Below are positions 8,821 to 17,953 of a stretch of 64,000 nt of DNA, one piece after another; position 1 is the stretch's first letter; each line of letters starts with the position of its first letter. The position numbers were made by a program, and so were the translations under genes. A model generated the notes under the pieces. That model searched no databases. It saw only the letters and a program-made list of their open reading frames with translations, and was not told where the DNA came from. Source of the stretch: Spartobacteria bacterium UBA695 (GTDB lineage Bacteria; Verrucomicrobiota; Verrucomicrobiia; Chthoniobacterales; Chthoniobacteraceae); the NCBI GenBank assembly GCA_002298145.1, contig DBMP01000017.1:1-64000 (forward strand), read 5' to 3'.

Positions 8821-9342
8821 CTAATTCCAGAGAAACGACTGAGTCAAGGCCACGACTTTGCCATTTTCAATAAGGAGTGCACGCCAGGCGGTGACCCGGC
8901 CGTCGTTGTGGAACTCTTCGCCGATGACTTTGAACTTGGTTTCGACGGTTCCGCAGGCGTTGGGGACCTCTACTTCCTGGGCCTGGACGTAGGCGCCGAG
9001 GTTCTGCTGGCGGTACTCCAGGCGCACGGTGAGGTGGGCGGGGCGTTGGGCACGCCACCAGAAGTTGAAGTAATGCCCTTCGCGGGCTTCCATCTGGGCC
9101 CCGGTGATGGCTCCGTAGTTCATCCGCTCCCGCTCGAAGTTGATCATCTCGCTGTCGGAACGCTGTTCGTATTTGCGTTCGTGGAGGAAGATGCTGGTTT
9201 TGCGGAAGGAGAAAGCCGGGTCGATCGCGAGCGGAACGACGTTGGCGTGGGTCAGGAGCCGTGGCTGGGACTGGGGAACGACGGGGCCCGCGCAGCCGCA
9301 AGCAAGCGCGGCGAAGAGCAGGATCGGGAACAGGCGCGACAT
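8821..9342 (-). CDS. Predicted lipoprotein, unknown function
   Basis: 173 residues. A lipoprotein signal peptide ends in LACGC (lipobox, Cys about residue 17), so it should be anchored in a membrane facing the periplasm. The mature part is a mix of beta-rich and charged segments (HERKYEQRSDSEMINFERERMNYG, then an LTVRLEYRQQNLGAYVQ stretch). I do not recognise the family. The gene is monocistronic, with divergent rluE-like upstream. Confidence 0.65.
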   Translation of the reverse strand: MSRLFPILLFAALACGCAGPVVPQSQPRLLTHANVVPLAIDPAFSFRKTSIFLHERKYEQRSDSEMINFERERMNYGAITGAQMEAREGHYFNFWWRAQRPAHLTVRLEYRQQNLGAYVQAQEVEVPNACGTVETKFKVIGEEFHNDGRVTAWRALLIENGKVVALTQSFLWN

Positions 9343-9455
9343 GATCGGGGCAGACTAGCAGCCCGGCCGTAAACTCCCAAGCGTCATTTTATGCCATCTT
9401 TTTCAGGGGGACTAAAGCGCTTGCCAGGGCGGGCGGGGAGCGGCCATTCTAGCGT

Positions 9456-10067
9456 GTGCTTTTGGCCTTTAATAAGCCCTACGGGGTGCTTTCGCAGTTT
9501 ACGCCTGACGGTTCGCCCAACCGGCCGCTGGCGGGGTTTGGTTTCCCCAAAGGGGTTTACCCTATCGGGCGGCTTGACGCGGATAGCGAGGGGCTCTTGC
9601 TCTTAAGCGATGAGCCGGGGCTCAATGCGCGGCTGCTGCAACCGGCGCATGGGCACCGGCGGCTTTATTGGGCGCAGGTGGAGCGCGTCCCGACGGCGGA
9701 TGCGCTGGCCGCGCTGGAAAAAGGGGTGACGGTGGGGGGGCGCCTGAGCCTGCCGTGCCGCGCCCGATTACTCGATCCCCAGCCGCAGATTGCGCCGCGC
9801 GACCCGCCGATCCGTTTCCGCAAGAATGTGCCGGATTGCTGGATCGAGCTGGAGCTGGTGGAGGGGAAGAACCGGCAGGTGCGCCGGATGACGGCCGCCG
9901 TGGGCCACCCGACGCTGCGCTTGATGCGGGTGCAGATTGGCGAATTCCGGCTCGAAGGGCTGGCCCCTGGAAAATGGCGGGAGCTTTCGGCCCGGGAGCG
10001 CGGGGCCGTGCTGGCGGGGAGCCGTGCGGCCTCCGGTGGAGGGCGGCGCGAAACTGCGGTGGAGTGA
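9456..10067 (+). CDS. RNA pseudouridine synthase, RluE/RsuA type
   Basis: 203 residues. It converts a uridine in rRNA to pseudouridine. The family signature GRLDADSEGLLLLSDE, with the catalytic Asp, is clear near residues 38-53, and ELVEGKNRQVRRMTAAVGHPTLRLMRVQIG matches the second conserved block. There is no S4 domain and the opening LAFNKPYGVLSQF matches RluE-like short members, so 23S rRNA is the more likely substrate. The start is a GTG at 9456. It overlaps the following acyltransferase gene (GTGA). Confidence 0.88.
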   Translation: MLLAFNKPYGVLSQFTPDGSPNRPLAGFGFPKGVYPIGRLDADSEGLLLLSDEPGLNARLLQPAHGHRRLYWAQVERVPTADALAALEKGVTVGGRLSLPCRARLLDPQPQIAPRDPPIRFRKNVPDCWIELELVEGKNRQVRRMTAAVGHPTLRLMRVQIGEFRLEGLAPGKWRELSARERGAVLAGSRAASGGGRRETAVE

Positions 10068-10780
10068 TTGAGGCTCATAAGATCCGGGGGGTGGAGCGCG
10101 TGTTTGTCCAGGTCGTGCGCGGGGCGATGCGGCGGCGCTTTTATGGCGTTTTTCTCAAGGGGGAGGGGGCCTTGCGCCGGGCGTCGGAGGGCCCAAGGCC
10201 GCTGGTGCTCTGCGCGAACCATTCCAACTGGTGGGACGGGTTTGTCTCGGCGCTGCTCATCCCGCTTTTTCCCGGGCGGCGGCTGTATCTGGCGCAGTCG
10301 GAGCGGCTGCTGGCCCGCTACCGGCCGCTGCGCTGGCTGGGGGTGTTCGGGCTCGATATCCACGGCTCGCCGCTGCCGGGGGTGCGCTATGCCGAGCGGC
10401 TGCTGGCCGATGCGCGCAACGGGGTCTGGATTTTCCCCCAGGGGGTGCTGCTTCCGCAGGGGACGCCGATCCGGGCCAAGCCCGGGGCGCTCTGGCTGGC
10501 GCGGCAGGCGGGGGCGCTGGTGCTGCCGATGGCCTTTCGGTACGAATGGATGATCGAGTCGCGACCGAGCGTTTTTATCCATTGCGGCGAGGCGCTGGAG
10601 CCCGACGTCACCGAGGAGGAGCTGGCCGGGGCCATGAATCGGCTCTACGAGGAGATCGGCCCCATGGCCACGCCGGTTGACTGGACCCCTTGGAAGCCGC
10701 TTTTCCCGCCCCGGCTCTCGATGAACAAATGGTGGGAACGCTGCACCCGCCGGGGCCCCTTTAACCCCCGTAACGAATAG
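10064..10780 (+). CDS. PlsC-like lysophospholipid acyltransferase family protein
   Basis: 238 residues. The HX4D acyltransferase motif is present as NHSNWWDG, and the second block reads IFPQGVLLPQGTP where most PlsC members have FPEGTR, so the usual Glu is a Gln. It probably transfers an acyl chain to a lipid at the inner membrane face. I chose GTG at 10064, which overlaps the previous stop; the frame is open further upstream only because it runs antiparallel to coding constraints of the pseudouridine synthase. Confidence 0.75.
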   Translation: MIEAHKIRGVERVFVQVVRGAMRRRFYGVFLKGEGALRRASEGPRPLVLCANHSNWWDGFVSALLIPLFPGRRLYLAQSERLLARYRPLRWLGVFGLDIHGSPLPGVRYAERLLADARNGVWIFPQGVLLPQGTPIRAKPGALWLARQAGALVLPMAFRYEWMIESRPSVFIHCGEALEPDVTEEELAGAMNRLYEEIGPMATPVDWTPWKPLFPPRLSMNKWWERCTRRGPFNPRNE

Positions 10781-10793
10781 TTTGCCCTCCCCT

Positions 10794-11720
10794 TTATTCC
10801 GTGGGCGTCCAAAAGTTCCCCATGAGGCGGCTCCAGTTCGTCTGGCCCAGGATGACGCCGCCGACAATAAAGGCCATGGCGATCCAGAACGTCGGGGTCA
10901 TCGGCTCGCCCAGCGTGAAGTGAGCCCAGAGCATGGTGCTTAGCGGGATCAGGTTATTGAAAAGGTAGACCTCGCTGGTTTTCCAGTGCCGCAGCGCGCC
11001 ATTCCAGAGCGCGAAGGCAAAAACGCCGCCAAAGACGATGCAGTAAAGCTGGATGCCCAGTAGCCGAGGGTTCCACGGGTCGGGCGGCAGGCCGCCGTGG
11101 GTCTCCAGGAGGCCAAAGGGTAACAGGAGCAGCCCGGCGCGCCACATCGTATGCGCGCTGATCTCCACGCCGCCCAGGTAGGAGGTCAGCGCCCGGCATT
11201 GGCGGCCATAGACGACCCATAGAACGCTGGCTGCCAGCCCCAGGCACTCGCCCGGCCATGTTCCAGAGCCTGACCGGAGGGTGGGCCAGAAGAGAACCAC
11301 CACGCCGAAAAGCGCCAGCACCGCCGCGAGCGCCCGCTTGGCGATCTCCGGCCCGGATTTCCCCGCGCGCCCTTCCCAGACCAGCGCCCAGACCGGCGAA
11401 GCGCCAAGGTAAAGGGCGATGTGCGCGGCGGAGGTGAAGTGGAGCGCCCAGTTGAATACCGTGATGTAGACGGCCAGGCTCAGGCCGCCGCGAAGCCAGA
11501 GATCGCGCCGGATTTCCCGGGGGCAGGGCTGGGGCTCGCCAAGCCAGCGGGTCCAGCGCAGGACGGAGAGCATCAGCAGACCCGCCAGGGCGAAGCGCGT
11601 GCCGCCGACCCAGACCGGGGGCCATGAGTGTACGAGGTATTTGATCCCCGCGTTATTGCCGCCCCAGAGAAAGACGGCGAAAATCAGGTTCAGCGAAATG
11701 AAAAACGGGTGCGGCTTCAT
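10794..11720 (-). CDS. EamA/DMT-family transporter
   Basis: 308 residues with about ten hydrophobic segments in two repeats, as in the drug/metabolite transporter superfamily. The first repeat starts LIFAVFLWGGNNAGIKYL and the second includes IPLSTMLWAHFTLGEPMTP, the typical late EamA motif. It is an inner-membrane permease, and the substrate cannot be read. Its ATG overlaps the stop of the upstream glycosyltransferase gene by four bases. Confidence 0.85.
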   Translation of the reverse strand: MKPHPFFISLNLIFAVFLWGGNNAGIKYLVHSWPPVWVGGTRFALAGLLMLSVLRWTRWLGEPQPCPREIRRDLWLRGGLSLAVYITVFNWALHFTSAAHIALYLGASPVWALVWEGRAGKSGPEIAKRALAAVLALFGVVVLFWPTLRSGSGTWPGECLGLAASVLWVVYGRQCRALTSYLGGVEISAHTMWRAGLLLLPFGLLETHGGLPPDPWNPRLLGIQLYCIVFGGVFAFALWNGALRHWKTSEVYLFNNLIPLSTMLWAHFTLGEPMTPTFWIAMAFIVGGVILGQTNWSRLMGNFWTPTE

Positions 11721-13291
11721 TCCGGCAGCGAGTAGACGACCAGGCCGGGATGGAGGTAGATGACCAGCCCGCGCGGCTTTTGCCAGAGGGGCTGGCGGTT
11801 TTCGCGGATCGCGCGGTAGAGCTCGCCGGTGCGCCGGGCGGTTTCCTCGGCTCCTTTTTGCGGGCGCTGGTTTTTCAGGTCAAAGCGCTCGTAATCGTCC
11901 TGGCAAAGCGCGGCCAGCGTGGCGCCTTCGGCGCGGAGGCTTTGCAAGTCAGGGTACTTCTCCAGCGCCAGCGGGAGGACTCGGGGCGTAAGCGGCTCCT
12001 GCCAGGGCAGGAAGGCGGGTTTTGCAGCCGAGGGGAGCAGCGTGCGGCGGTCCTGCACGATGACCTCGCCCGGCGGGCGCGTGTTAAGCCAGGCGGTGAG
12101 GGCCGAGCGGTCGTCGCTCTGAAAGGCGCGCCAGTAGCTGCGTAAATCCCGCTTTGGCTGCCCGATGACCTGAAAGGCCACTGCCGCCGCGAGCAGCGCC
12201 GGGAGGGCCGCCTTGCGGGGGATGGCGTTGAGCCCCAGGGCCGCCGCGCCCAGGAAAAGGACCGTGGCGGGGAGGAAATAGCGGTCGTTCGCCTTGGGCG
12301 AAAACGACAGGAGCGCCATCAGGAGCAGCGGCACTAGAAAGAGGGCGATTTCCTCGGGGCCAAGCTCCTTGCGGCGCTTCCAGGCCTGCCAAAACGCCAG
12401 GACAATGAAGCCCCAGAGGGCGAGGTGGAGGTTGTCTCGAAAAGCCCGAAAATAGATGGTGTGAGGGACGGAGCGGGTCATGCCCCCCTGGCCGTTGACG
12501 GCGAGGGTTACTTCGCGGTTGAAGCTCGACTCCCAGTGCTCCCGGTGCCCGAGGATCGGGGCGTTGACGAGCGCCACCGTGGCGAGGAAGGCTGCGAGAA
12601 AGGGTACGTAGCGCCGGGTGCGAGGCGCGGAGGGGGTTCCCGCGGGCGCTTCAGAAGCCGTGCCGCGCGGCGAGGCCAGCAGCCAGAGCGAAAGGAGCGG
12701 GGCGAGCGCGCCGACGTATTTCCCCGAGAGCGCCAGCGCTGCGCCCGCTCCCACGAAGGCTGCCGTGGCGCGGCCCGGCCAGCGGCGGTAAAGCGCCAGG
12801 CCGAGGATCCATGCGGAGAGGCCAAAAGCCAGCGCGGTGTCCTCTTTAAGGTAGTGCGAAAGCTCGAAAAGCTGGTGGTTGCTCAAAATCAAGAGGCCCA
12901 CGGCGATCCCCGCGAAGCGCCCGGCGGCGAGCCAGAGCGCGGCGGCCATCAGGGCGGCTGTGGCGGCGGCGAAGGCGGCGGAAACCCACCGGCCCACCTC
13001 GACCACCCGCTGCGGGTCCTGTAGATCGGTCCCGGAGGCGGCGAGCGCCAGCCGGGCCGTGCTCAGGAGGAGCATCGGGTGGTTAAAGTTCCAGTCCCCC
13101 GTCTGCAACTGCGCCACCTTCACCGGTTCGTCGGGATGCCGGTGGAAGGGGAAGCGGTTGGCGCGGGTAAAAAGTGCCAGCCCTGCCACGAAGAGGAGGA
13201 CGGAGCAAAGGACGATCTGGAGAGCGGGCCTCAATTTTGCAAATTTACTTGGCGGGAGCGGGCGAGGACGCTGGCTTGGCCGCTTTTTCAA
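11717..13291 (-). CDS. Membrane GT-C glycosyltransferase, GT39/ArnT-like (DUF2723-type topology)
   Basis: About 505-524 residues with 9-11 membrane spans. The first large loop holds the acidic motif HRHPDEPVKVAQ expected of GT-C enzymes using polyprenyl-linked sugars, and a second loop has LKEDTALAFGLS. A soluble C-terminal domain follows (KYPDLQSLRAEGATL). It probably transfers a sugar from a lipid carrier to protein or lipid on the outer side of the inner membrane. The start is uncertain: TTG at 13291 overlaps the esterase gene by 47 bases, while TTG at 13234 would avoid overlap; neither has a clear ribosome site. Confidence 0.7.
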   Translation of the reverse strand: MKKRPSQRPRPLPPSKFAKLRPALQIVLCSVLLFVAGLALFTRANRFPFHRHPDEPVKVAQLQTGDWNFNHPMLLLSTARLALAASGTDLQDPQRVVEVGRWVSAAFAAATAALMAAALWLAAGRFAGIAVGLLILSNHQLFELSHYLKEDTALAFGLSAWILGLALYRRWPGRATAAFVGAGAALALSGKYVGALAPLLSLWLLASPRGTASEAPAGTPSAPRTRRYVPFLAAFLATVALVNAPILGHREHWESSFNREVTLAVNGQGGMTRSVPHTIYFRAFRDNLHLALWGFIVLAFWQAWKRRKELGPEEIALFLVPLLLMALLSFSPKANDRYFLPATVLFLGAAALGLNAIPRKAALPALLAAAVAFQVIGQPKRDLRSYWRAFQSDDRSALTAWLNTRPPGEVIVQDRRTLLPSAAKPAFLPWQEPLTPRVLPLALEKYPDLQSLRAEGATLAALCQDDYERFDLKNQRPQKGAEETARRTGELYRAIRENRQPLWQKPRGLVIYLHPGLVVYSLPE

Positions 13292-14102
13292 AGTAGTCGT
13301 GGAAGAAGAGCATCTGGTACTTGATGGAGTTGGCCCAGTAGATGCCGTTATGCGCGCCGGGACGCTCGGTGTAGTCGTGCGCGACGCCTTGTTTGAGCAG
13401 CGCTTCGTGGAAGGCGCGGTTTACGTTGATGAAAAAATCGTCCACGCCGCAGTCGACCGTGAGGGCCAGCTCGCCGTTTTTGAGGTCGCCGAGGTTGTTG
13501 ATGACCGTGCGGGTCTCCCATTCCTGCGGGTGTTCCTCAATCGTACCGATGTGCTTGGCGATGTTCCAGTTTTTCGGGAAGGGGCGGATGTCGAGGCCGC
13601 CGCTCATGCTGCCCGCCGCGCCGAAGGTGTCCTTGTGGCGCAGGGCCAGGTACATCGCGCCGTGGCCGCCCATGCTCAGGCCCGCAATCGCGCGGCCCTT
13701 GGGCGAGGGGATGGTGCGGAAGTTTTGGTCCGTGTAGCCGACGACTTCCTTTGCCACGTAGGTCTCGAACTGGCAGTTCGGGTCTGTGGGGACGTCGAAG
13801 TACCAGCTATCAAAGGCGCCATCGGGGCAGACGACGATGAGCTGATAGCGGTCGGCAAGGTCGCCGAGGTTGGCGAGCTTCGCCCAGCCTTCGTAATTGC
13901 CGGAGTAGCCGTGGAGCAGGTAGACGACCGGGTAGGTGCTCTGGCCCTGCTTGTAGCTCTCGGGCAGCGCGACGACGGCCGGGTAGCTCTTGTGCATGGC
14001 TTCGCTCGGGACCTGGACGGTTTCGACGGTTCCGGCTTGGGCGGCGGCGAAAAGGAGCACCCCCACGAGGGCGAGGCTCCAGGCTTTGAACTGACGGATC
14101 AT
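13245..14102 (-). CDS. Exported esterase of the esterase D / antigen 85 family
   Basis: 285 residues with a signal peptide (SLALVGVLLFAAAQAG). An alpha/beta-hydrolase fold follows: VVYLLHGYSGNY (oxyanion region), the nucleophile elbow AGLSMGGHG, CGVDDFFIN (acid) and GAHNGIYWANS (His). It probably hydrolyses acyl esters in the periplasm, and related proteins often act on hemicellulose esters or S-formylglutathione. It precedes the glycosyltransferase gene with overlapping ends, so the two are likely co-transcribed. Confidence 0.85.
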   Translation of the reverse strand: MIRQFKAWSLALVGVLLFAAAQAGTVETVQVPSEAMHKSYPAVVALPESYKQGQSTYPVVYLLHGYSGNYEGWAKLANLGDLADRYQLIVVCPDGAFDSWYFDVPTDPNCQFETYVAKEVVGYTDQNFRTIPSPKGRAIAGLSMGGHGAMYLALRHKDTFGAAGSMSGGLDIRPFPKNWNIAKHIGTIEEHPQEWETRTVINNLGDLKNGELALTVDCGVDDFFINVNRAFHEALLKQGVAHDYTERPGAHNGIYWANSIKYQMLFFHDYFEKAAKPASSPAPAK

Positions 14103-14145
14103 GACGGGGAGGATGGAGTTGAGGTTTTTTGGAAAAAAGGGGGCT

Positions 14146-14487
14146 TTACGCGAAGGTTACTCCACCCTGGGCCCAGCGGGGTTGGTGGACGTCGGTGCAG
14201 GCGAGGTAGACGCGCTGGGCGTCCGCTCCGTGGCGCACGGCGATCTCGGTGAGGGCTACGGCAACTTTGTTGCAGTCATGCGGCAGGCCGATGCTTTGCA
14301 GGCCCATGAACACGGCCGGGGCCTGGGAGACGCCGAAATGGATGGTGGCCACTTTTTGCAGGGCTACCATGACGTAGGACTCCGGTTTTCCCAGTTCGGA
14401 GGCAAGGGCTTTGGAGGCTTCCGCAGCCCAGGTGGCCTCGGCTTTCGCGGACAGAGGAAGGTTCGTGGTAATGGAAAGGTAAGGCAT
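14146..14487 (-). CDS. MIF-like tautomerase
   Basis: 113 residues with clear resemblance to macrophage migration inhibitory factor along the full length. The mature N-terminus is MPYLSITTNLP with the catalytic Pro directly after Met. LGKPESYVMVAL and the QRVYLACTDVHQPRWAQGGVTFA ending match the second half of the MIF fold. It is a small cytoplasmic trimeric tautomerase with unknown substrate. I place the start at the ATG at 14487, because Pro must follow Met. Confidence 0.9.
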   Translation of the reverse strand: MPYLSITTNLPLSAKAEATWAAEASKALASELGKPESYVMVALQKVATIHFGVSQAPAVFMGLQSIGLPHDCNKVAVALTEIAVRHGADAQRVYLACTDVHQPRWAQGGVTFA

Positions 14488-14583
14488 GGAGGGCGAGCAT
14501 AGAGGGGCTGGGGCGTTTTGCGAATCAAAAACCGGCAGAGGTGATGAGACCGCCCGGGCGAGGGGTGCCGTAATCATTAGCAA

Positions 14584-16254
14584 ATGCACAACTCGCCCTT
14601 CCAGAGATATGCCGACGAGCCGGATCTTTCGCCGCTCGAACGCATCGACCAAGCCCTCTCGTCCCTTCCATCGGGCCACCCTTTGCAGCATGATTTGCTG
14701 GAGTTGCGCTCCGCAGTCGCGCAAACCGAGGGGACTGTGGCCGAGGCCCGGGCGGCGATCGAGAAGCTTGAAAAAATCGTCGAAAAACTAAGTTCCCCGG
14801 CCAACCGCATCGGAACGTTTTTGGGAGCCCCCAAGCCTGAGACGGCGCAAATCGTCGTGGGCGGCGCGGACTACTACTGCAATGCAGACCCGCGCCTCTC
14901 GCTGGGGAGTCTCAAAAGGGGCACGCGCGTGCTCGTCAATGAAGCCTTTGCCATTGTGGGCGACCTCGGTTACGACCGGGGAGGCCCCGTGGCGAAGGTG
15001 ACGGAGGTGCTCGAAGGCGACCGCCTGCGGGTCGGCACGGAACACGGCATCCAGTCCGTGGTGATCCAGCGCGGGGCGGACCTCGCGGATTCGACCGTGA
15101 AAGCCGGGGACGAGGTGCGCGTGGACGCGAATTTCCGCGTGGCCATCGAGGTCCTCTCCCGCTCCAAGGCCGATGATTACTACCTCGACGCCGTGCCCGA
15201 GCTGCCGTGGGAGAAGGTGGGCGGGCAGGATGAGGCCTTGGCGGCGATCAAGGAAGCCGTGGAGCTGCCGCTCTTGCATGCGGAACTTTTTGACCGCTTC
15301 CATCACCAGACGCCCAAGGGCTTCCTGCTCTACGGGCCTCCGGGCTGCGGCAAGACGCTCATTGGCAAGGCGACGGCCTACAACCTTACGGCACGGCTTT
15401 CGGAGAAGTCCGGCAAGCCGGTGCGGGAGTGCTTCATGCACATCAAGGGGCCGGAAATCCTCAACATGTGGGTGGGCGAGAGCGAGCGGATCGTGCGCGA
15501 GATCTTTGCCACGGCCCGCGAGAAACGCCGCAGCGGGTTTTTGCCCTTCCTCTTTATCGACGAGGCCGAGAGCGTGCTCGGGACGCGCCGGGCATCGCGC
15601 TATTCGAGCATTCTTTCCACGCTGGTGCCGATGTTCTGCGCGGAGATGGACGGCATCGAGTCGCTGGACGACGTGGTCATCATCCTGGCCTCCAACCGGG
15701 CCGACTTGATCGACCCCGCCATTCTGCGCCCGGGCCGCATCGACCGGAAGATCAAGGTCAACCGGCCGGATCGCGACGGGGCGCGCGAGATTTACAAGAT
15801 TTACCTGACGGCCGACCTGCCCTATGACGCCAAGCTCGTCAAGCAATGCGGTGCGCGCGAGGCGGTGGTCGATCGCCTGGCCGAGAGCCTCGTGGAGTGG
15901 CAATTCGCCCACGCCGAGGCGAACCGCTTCCTGGAGGTCACGCTCCGCAGTGGCAAGAAGGAGACGCTCTACCGGGGCGACCTGGTGAGCGGGGCCATTA
16001 TTGCCTCCATCGTGGAACGGGCCAAGGCGCTGGCTATAAAGAGGTCCATCGCCACGGGCGCGGAGGAGGGGATTAGCGAATCCGATCTGCGCTGCTCGCT
16101 CGATGCGGAGTATGTGGAGAACGACATTTTCCCGCCGACGGACATCACCGAGGACTGGCTCAAGCTCATCGATTACGACAGCGATAACGTCGTCCGGATC
16201 ACCCCGGTACGCCCCGGTTTGCCGAAGGCTCAGCCGCATACGCATGTGGTGTGA
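14584..16254 (+). CDS. arc: Proteasome-associated AAA+ ATPase (ARC/Mpa type)
   Basis: 556 residues in the Mpa/ARC layout. An N-terminal coiled coil (about 35-72) is followed by two OB-like segments (about 85-190) and an AAA+ module with Walker A GPPGCGKT (251-258), Walker B FLFIDE (322-327) and SNRADLIDPAILRPGRIDRKI. In actinobacteria this hexamer unfolds pupylated proteins and feeds the 20S core. The C-terminus here ends HTHVV, not the GQYL-type tail that docks to the proteasome. Dop follows 114 bases downstream. It could serve a UBact-type tagging system or act as a core-independent unfoldase. Confidence 0.92.
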   Translation: MHNSPFQRYADEPDLSPLERIDQALSSLPSGHPLQHDLLELRSAVAQTEGTVAEARAAIEKLEKIVEKLSSPANRIGTFLGAPKPETAQIVVGGADYYCNADPRLSLGSLKRGTRVLVNEAFAIVGDLGYDRGGPVAKVTEVLEGDRLRVGTEHGIQSVVIQRGADLADSTVKAGDEVRVDANFRVAIEVLSRSKADDYYLDAVPELPWEKVGGQDEALAAIKEAVELPLLHAELFDRFHHQTPKGFLLYGPPGCGKTLIGKATAYNLTARLSEKSGKPVRECFMHIKGPEILNMWVGESERIVREIFATAREKRRSGFLPFLFIDEAESVLGTRRASRYSSILSTLVPMFCAEMDGIESLDDVVIILASNRADLIDPAILRPGRIDRKIKVNRPDRDGAREIYKIYLTADLPYDAKLVKQCGAREAVVDRLAESLVEWQFAHAEANRFLEVTLRSGKKETLYRGDLVSGAIIASIVERAKALAIKRSIATGAEEGISESDLRCSLDAEYVENDIFPPTDITEDWLKLIDYDSDNVVRITPVRPGLPKAQPHTHVV

Positions 16255-16270
16255 TGGGGGAAGAAGATTT

Positions 16271-16326
16271 GCCTCGTTCCCAATCTCCAGGTTGGGAACG
16301 AGGCTTGTCTGCGAATCTCTGATTCG
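16271..16326. repeat. Two small hairpins between arc and dop
   Basis: gcctcgttccca (16271-16282) pairs with tgggaacgaggc (16293-16304), and cgaatc (16312-16317) pairs with gattcg (16321-16326). The first is a common dispersed palindrome type in environmental bacterial genomes and not a CRISPR unit. It could act as an mRNA processing or attenuation signal between the two genes. No tag-protein gene fits in this gap. Confidence 0.6.
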
Positions 16327-16368
16327 TAACGAGGATTTGGGAAAATTAAACCTGCGGATTCAGCTCCT

Positions 16369-17877
16369 ATGAACAGGATTTTTGGCATCGAGACGGAGTA
16401 CGGTATTGCAGTGGACGGGCAGGAAGTGGTGGACGTCGTGCAGGAGTCCATCGAGGTCGTGCGCAGCTACACGGAGCACGGGGCCTCGATGAAGTGGGAC
16501 TATGAGCTGGAGGACCCGCACCGCGACGCGCGCGGCTTCCGGGTTCGCGAGCTGCTCCAGGATACCGACGAAGCGGCCTATTTCGAGATCGATAAAAACC
16601 GCCCGCTGGCTTTTGAGGAAATAAAGAGCGACCTGGTCTTGAGCAACGGGGCGCGCTTTTACAACGACCACGCCCACCCGGAATACAGCACGCCCGAGTG
16701 CACGACGCTTCACCAGATCGTCGCCCAGGACAAGGCCGGGGAACGTGTGCTCTGGGAGTGCGCCCGGCGGCGGAATTCCCGCATCGCCGACAGCCAGCCG
16801 GACCGGAAGGTGCGCCTTTACAAGAACAACACGGATTTCATCGGCCATTCCTTTGGCTGCCATGACAACTACCTGATGGACCGCAGCGCTCCGTGGGAGC
16901 GGATTGTCACCGGCTCGATCCCGTTCCTTGTGACGCGCCAGATTTTCGCCGGAGCGGGCAAACTGGGCATTGAGGGGGAGGATGCCCGGACCCAATCCGG
17001 CGCTTTTCAAATCTCCCAGCGGGCGGATTTCTTCAGCGTGCTCGTCTCCATCGACACGATGAACCGCCGCCCCATTGTCAACACGCGCGATGAGCCCCAC
17101 GCCGACACCTCCAAGTACCGGCGCTTCCACGTCATCGTGGGCGACGCCAATATGAACGAGGTGGCCACCGCACTGAAAATCGGCACGACGGCGCTGGTCC
17201 TGGAGCTGATCGAAAAGGATGCCGCGCCCCGGATCGAACTGGCCAACCCGATCGAAGCCAACAAAGCCGTGAGCCGCGACGCCTCCTACAAATGGCTGGT
17301 GGAGCTCTCCGACGGGCGGCGCATCGGGGCGATTGACATCCAGCGGCTCTACCTGGAGGCGGCCCGGCGCTATTGCGATCTCTCGGACGGGGAAAAACGC
17401 TGGGTGGTGGCGCAGTGGGAGGCGATCCTCAACGACCTGGAGCGCGACCCGCTGGCCTGCGCCGACCGCGTGGACTGGGTGGCCAAGCGCTTCTTGCTTT
17501 CGACCTTCCAGGAAGCCGAACACCTCGACTGGGGCGACCCGTGGCTGCAATCCATCGACATGGAGTACCACAACATCGACCCCGTGGCCGGGCTTTACCA
17601 TGAAATGCAGCGCTCGTGCGCGCTGAAGCGCTTTGTGGACGAGGAGGAGATCCGCAACGCGATCTTTCTGCCGCCGCCGACCACGCGCGCCTTTTTCCGA
17701 GGCCGTGCGGTGGCGAAGTTCAACTCGGCCATCACGTCCATCCAGTGGGATGAAGTCGTATTCCAGACGACACGCGGGCCCCGGGCCATCCCGCTCATCG
17801 CGGCCTTTGGCGACGCGGCGCTCGACGAGCTGGCGGCGCGCATCCAGCGGGCGGAGACGGTGGAGGAGCTGTTTTAG
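16369..17877 (+). CDS. dop: Depupylase/deamidase Dop
   Basis: 502 residues of the glutamine-synthetase-like Dop/PafA family. GIETEYGI starts the protein, and SNGARFYNDHAHPEYSTPEC, KNNTDFIGHSFGCHDNYL and NTRDEPHADTSKYRRFHVIVGDANMNE match Dop specifically, not PafA. Dop removes Pup-type modifiers from proteins and, in systems with a Gln-ended tag, deamidates the tag. It follows arc on the same strand. No pafA, pup/UBact or prcAB gene is visible in the window, so these may be elsewhere or absent. Confidence 0.93.
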   Translation: MNRIFGIETEYGIAVDGQEVVDVVQESIEVVRSYTEHGASMKWDYELEDPHRDARGFRVRELLQDTDEAAYFEIDKNRPLAFEEIKSDLVLSNGARFYNDHAHPEYSTPECTTLHQIVAQDKAGERVLWECARRRNSRIADSQPDRKVRLYKNNTDFIGHSFGCHDNYLMDRSAPWERIVTGSIPFLVTRQIFAGAGKLGIEGEDARTQSGAFQISQRADFFSVLVSIDTMNRRPIVNTRDEPHADTSKYRRFHVIVGDANMNEVATALKIGTTALVLELIEKDAAPRIELANPIEANKAVSRDASYKWLVELSDGRRIGAIDIQRLYLEAARRYCDLSDGEKRWVVAQWEAILNDLERDPLACADRVDWVAKRFLLSTFQEAEHLDWGDPWLQSIDMEYHNIDPVAGLYHEMQRSCALKRFVDEEEIRNAIFLPPPTTRAFFRGRAVAKFNSAITSIQWDEVVFQTTRGPRAIPLIAAFGDAALDELAARIQRAETVEELF

Positions 17878-17953
17878 GGGGCCGAGGGCCAATATTTCCG
17901 CCCCCAAATCTCCCCTTTGCTTCGGCCCACGCGCGATGTAGTATAGACAACGT

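Noticed and set aside
9668..10063. N-terminal extension of the acyltransferase through the pseudouridine synthase gene
   Set aside because: The extension overlaps a conserved gene in another frame and has no domain. A GTGA overlap offers a natural start.
16271..16326. CRISPR repeat
   Set aside because: A single palindrome followed by a different small hairpin, with no repeated unit, spacers or cas genes.
16255..17953. A short UBact/Pup gene next to arc and dop
   Set aside because: Neither gap holds a reading frame of suitable size ending in Gly-Glu or Gly-Gln.
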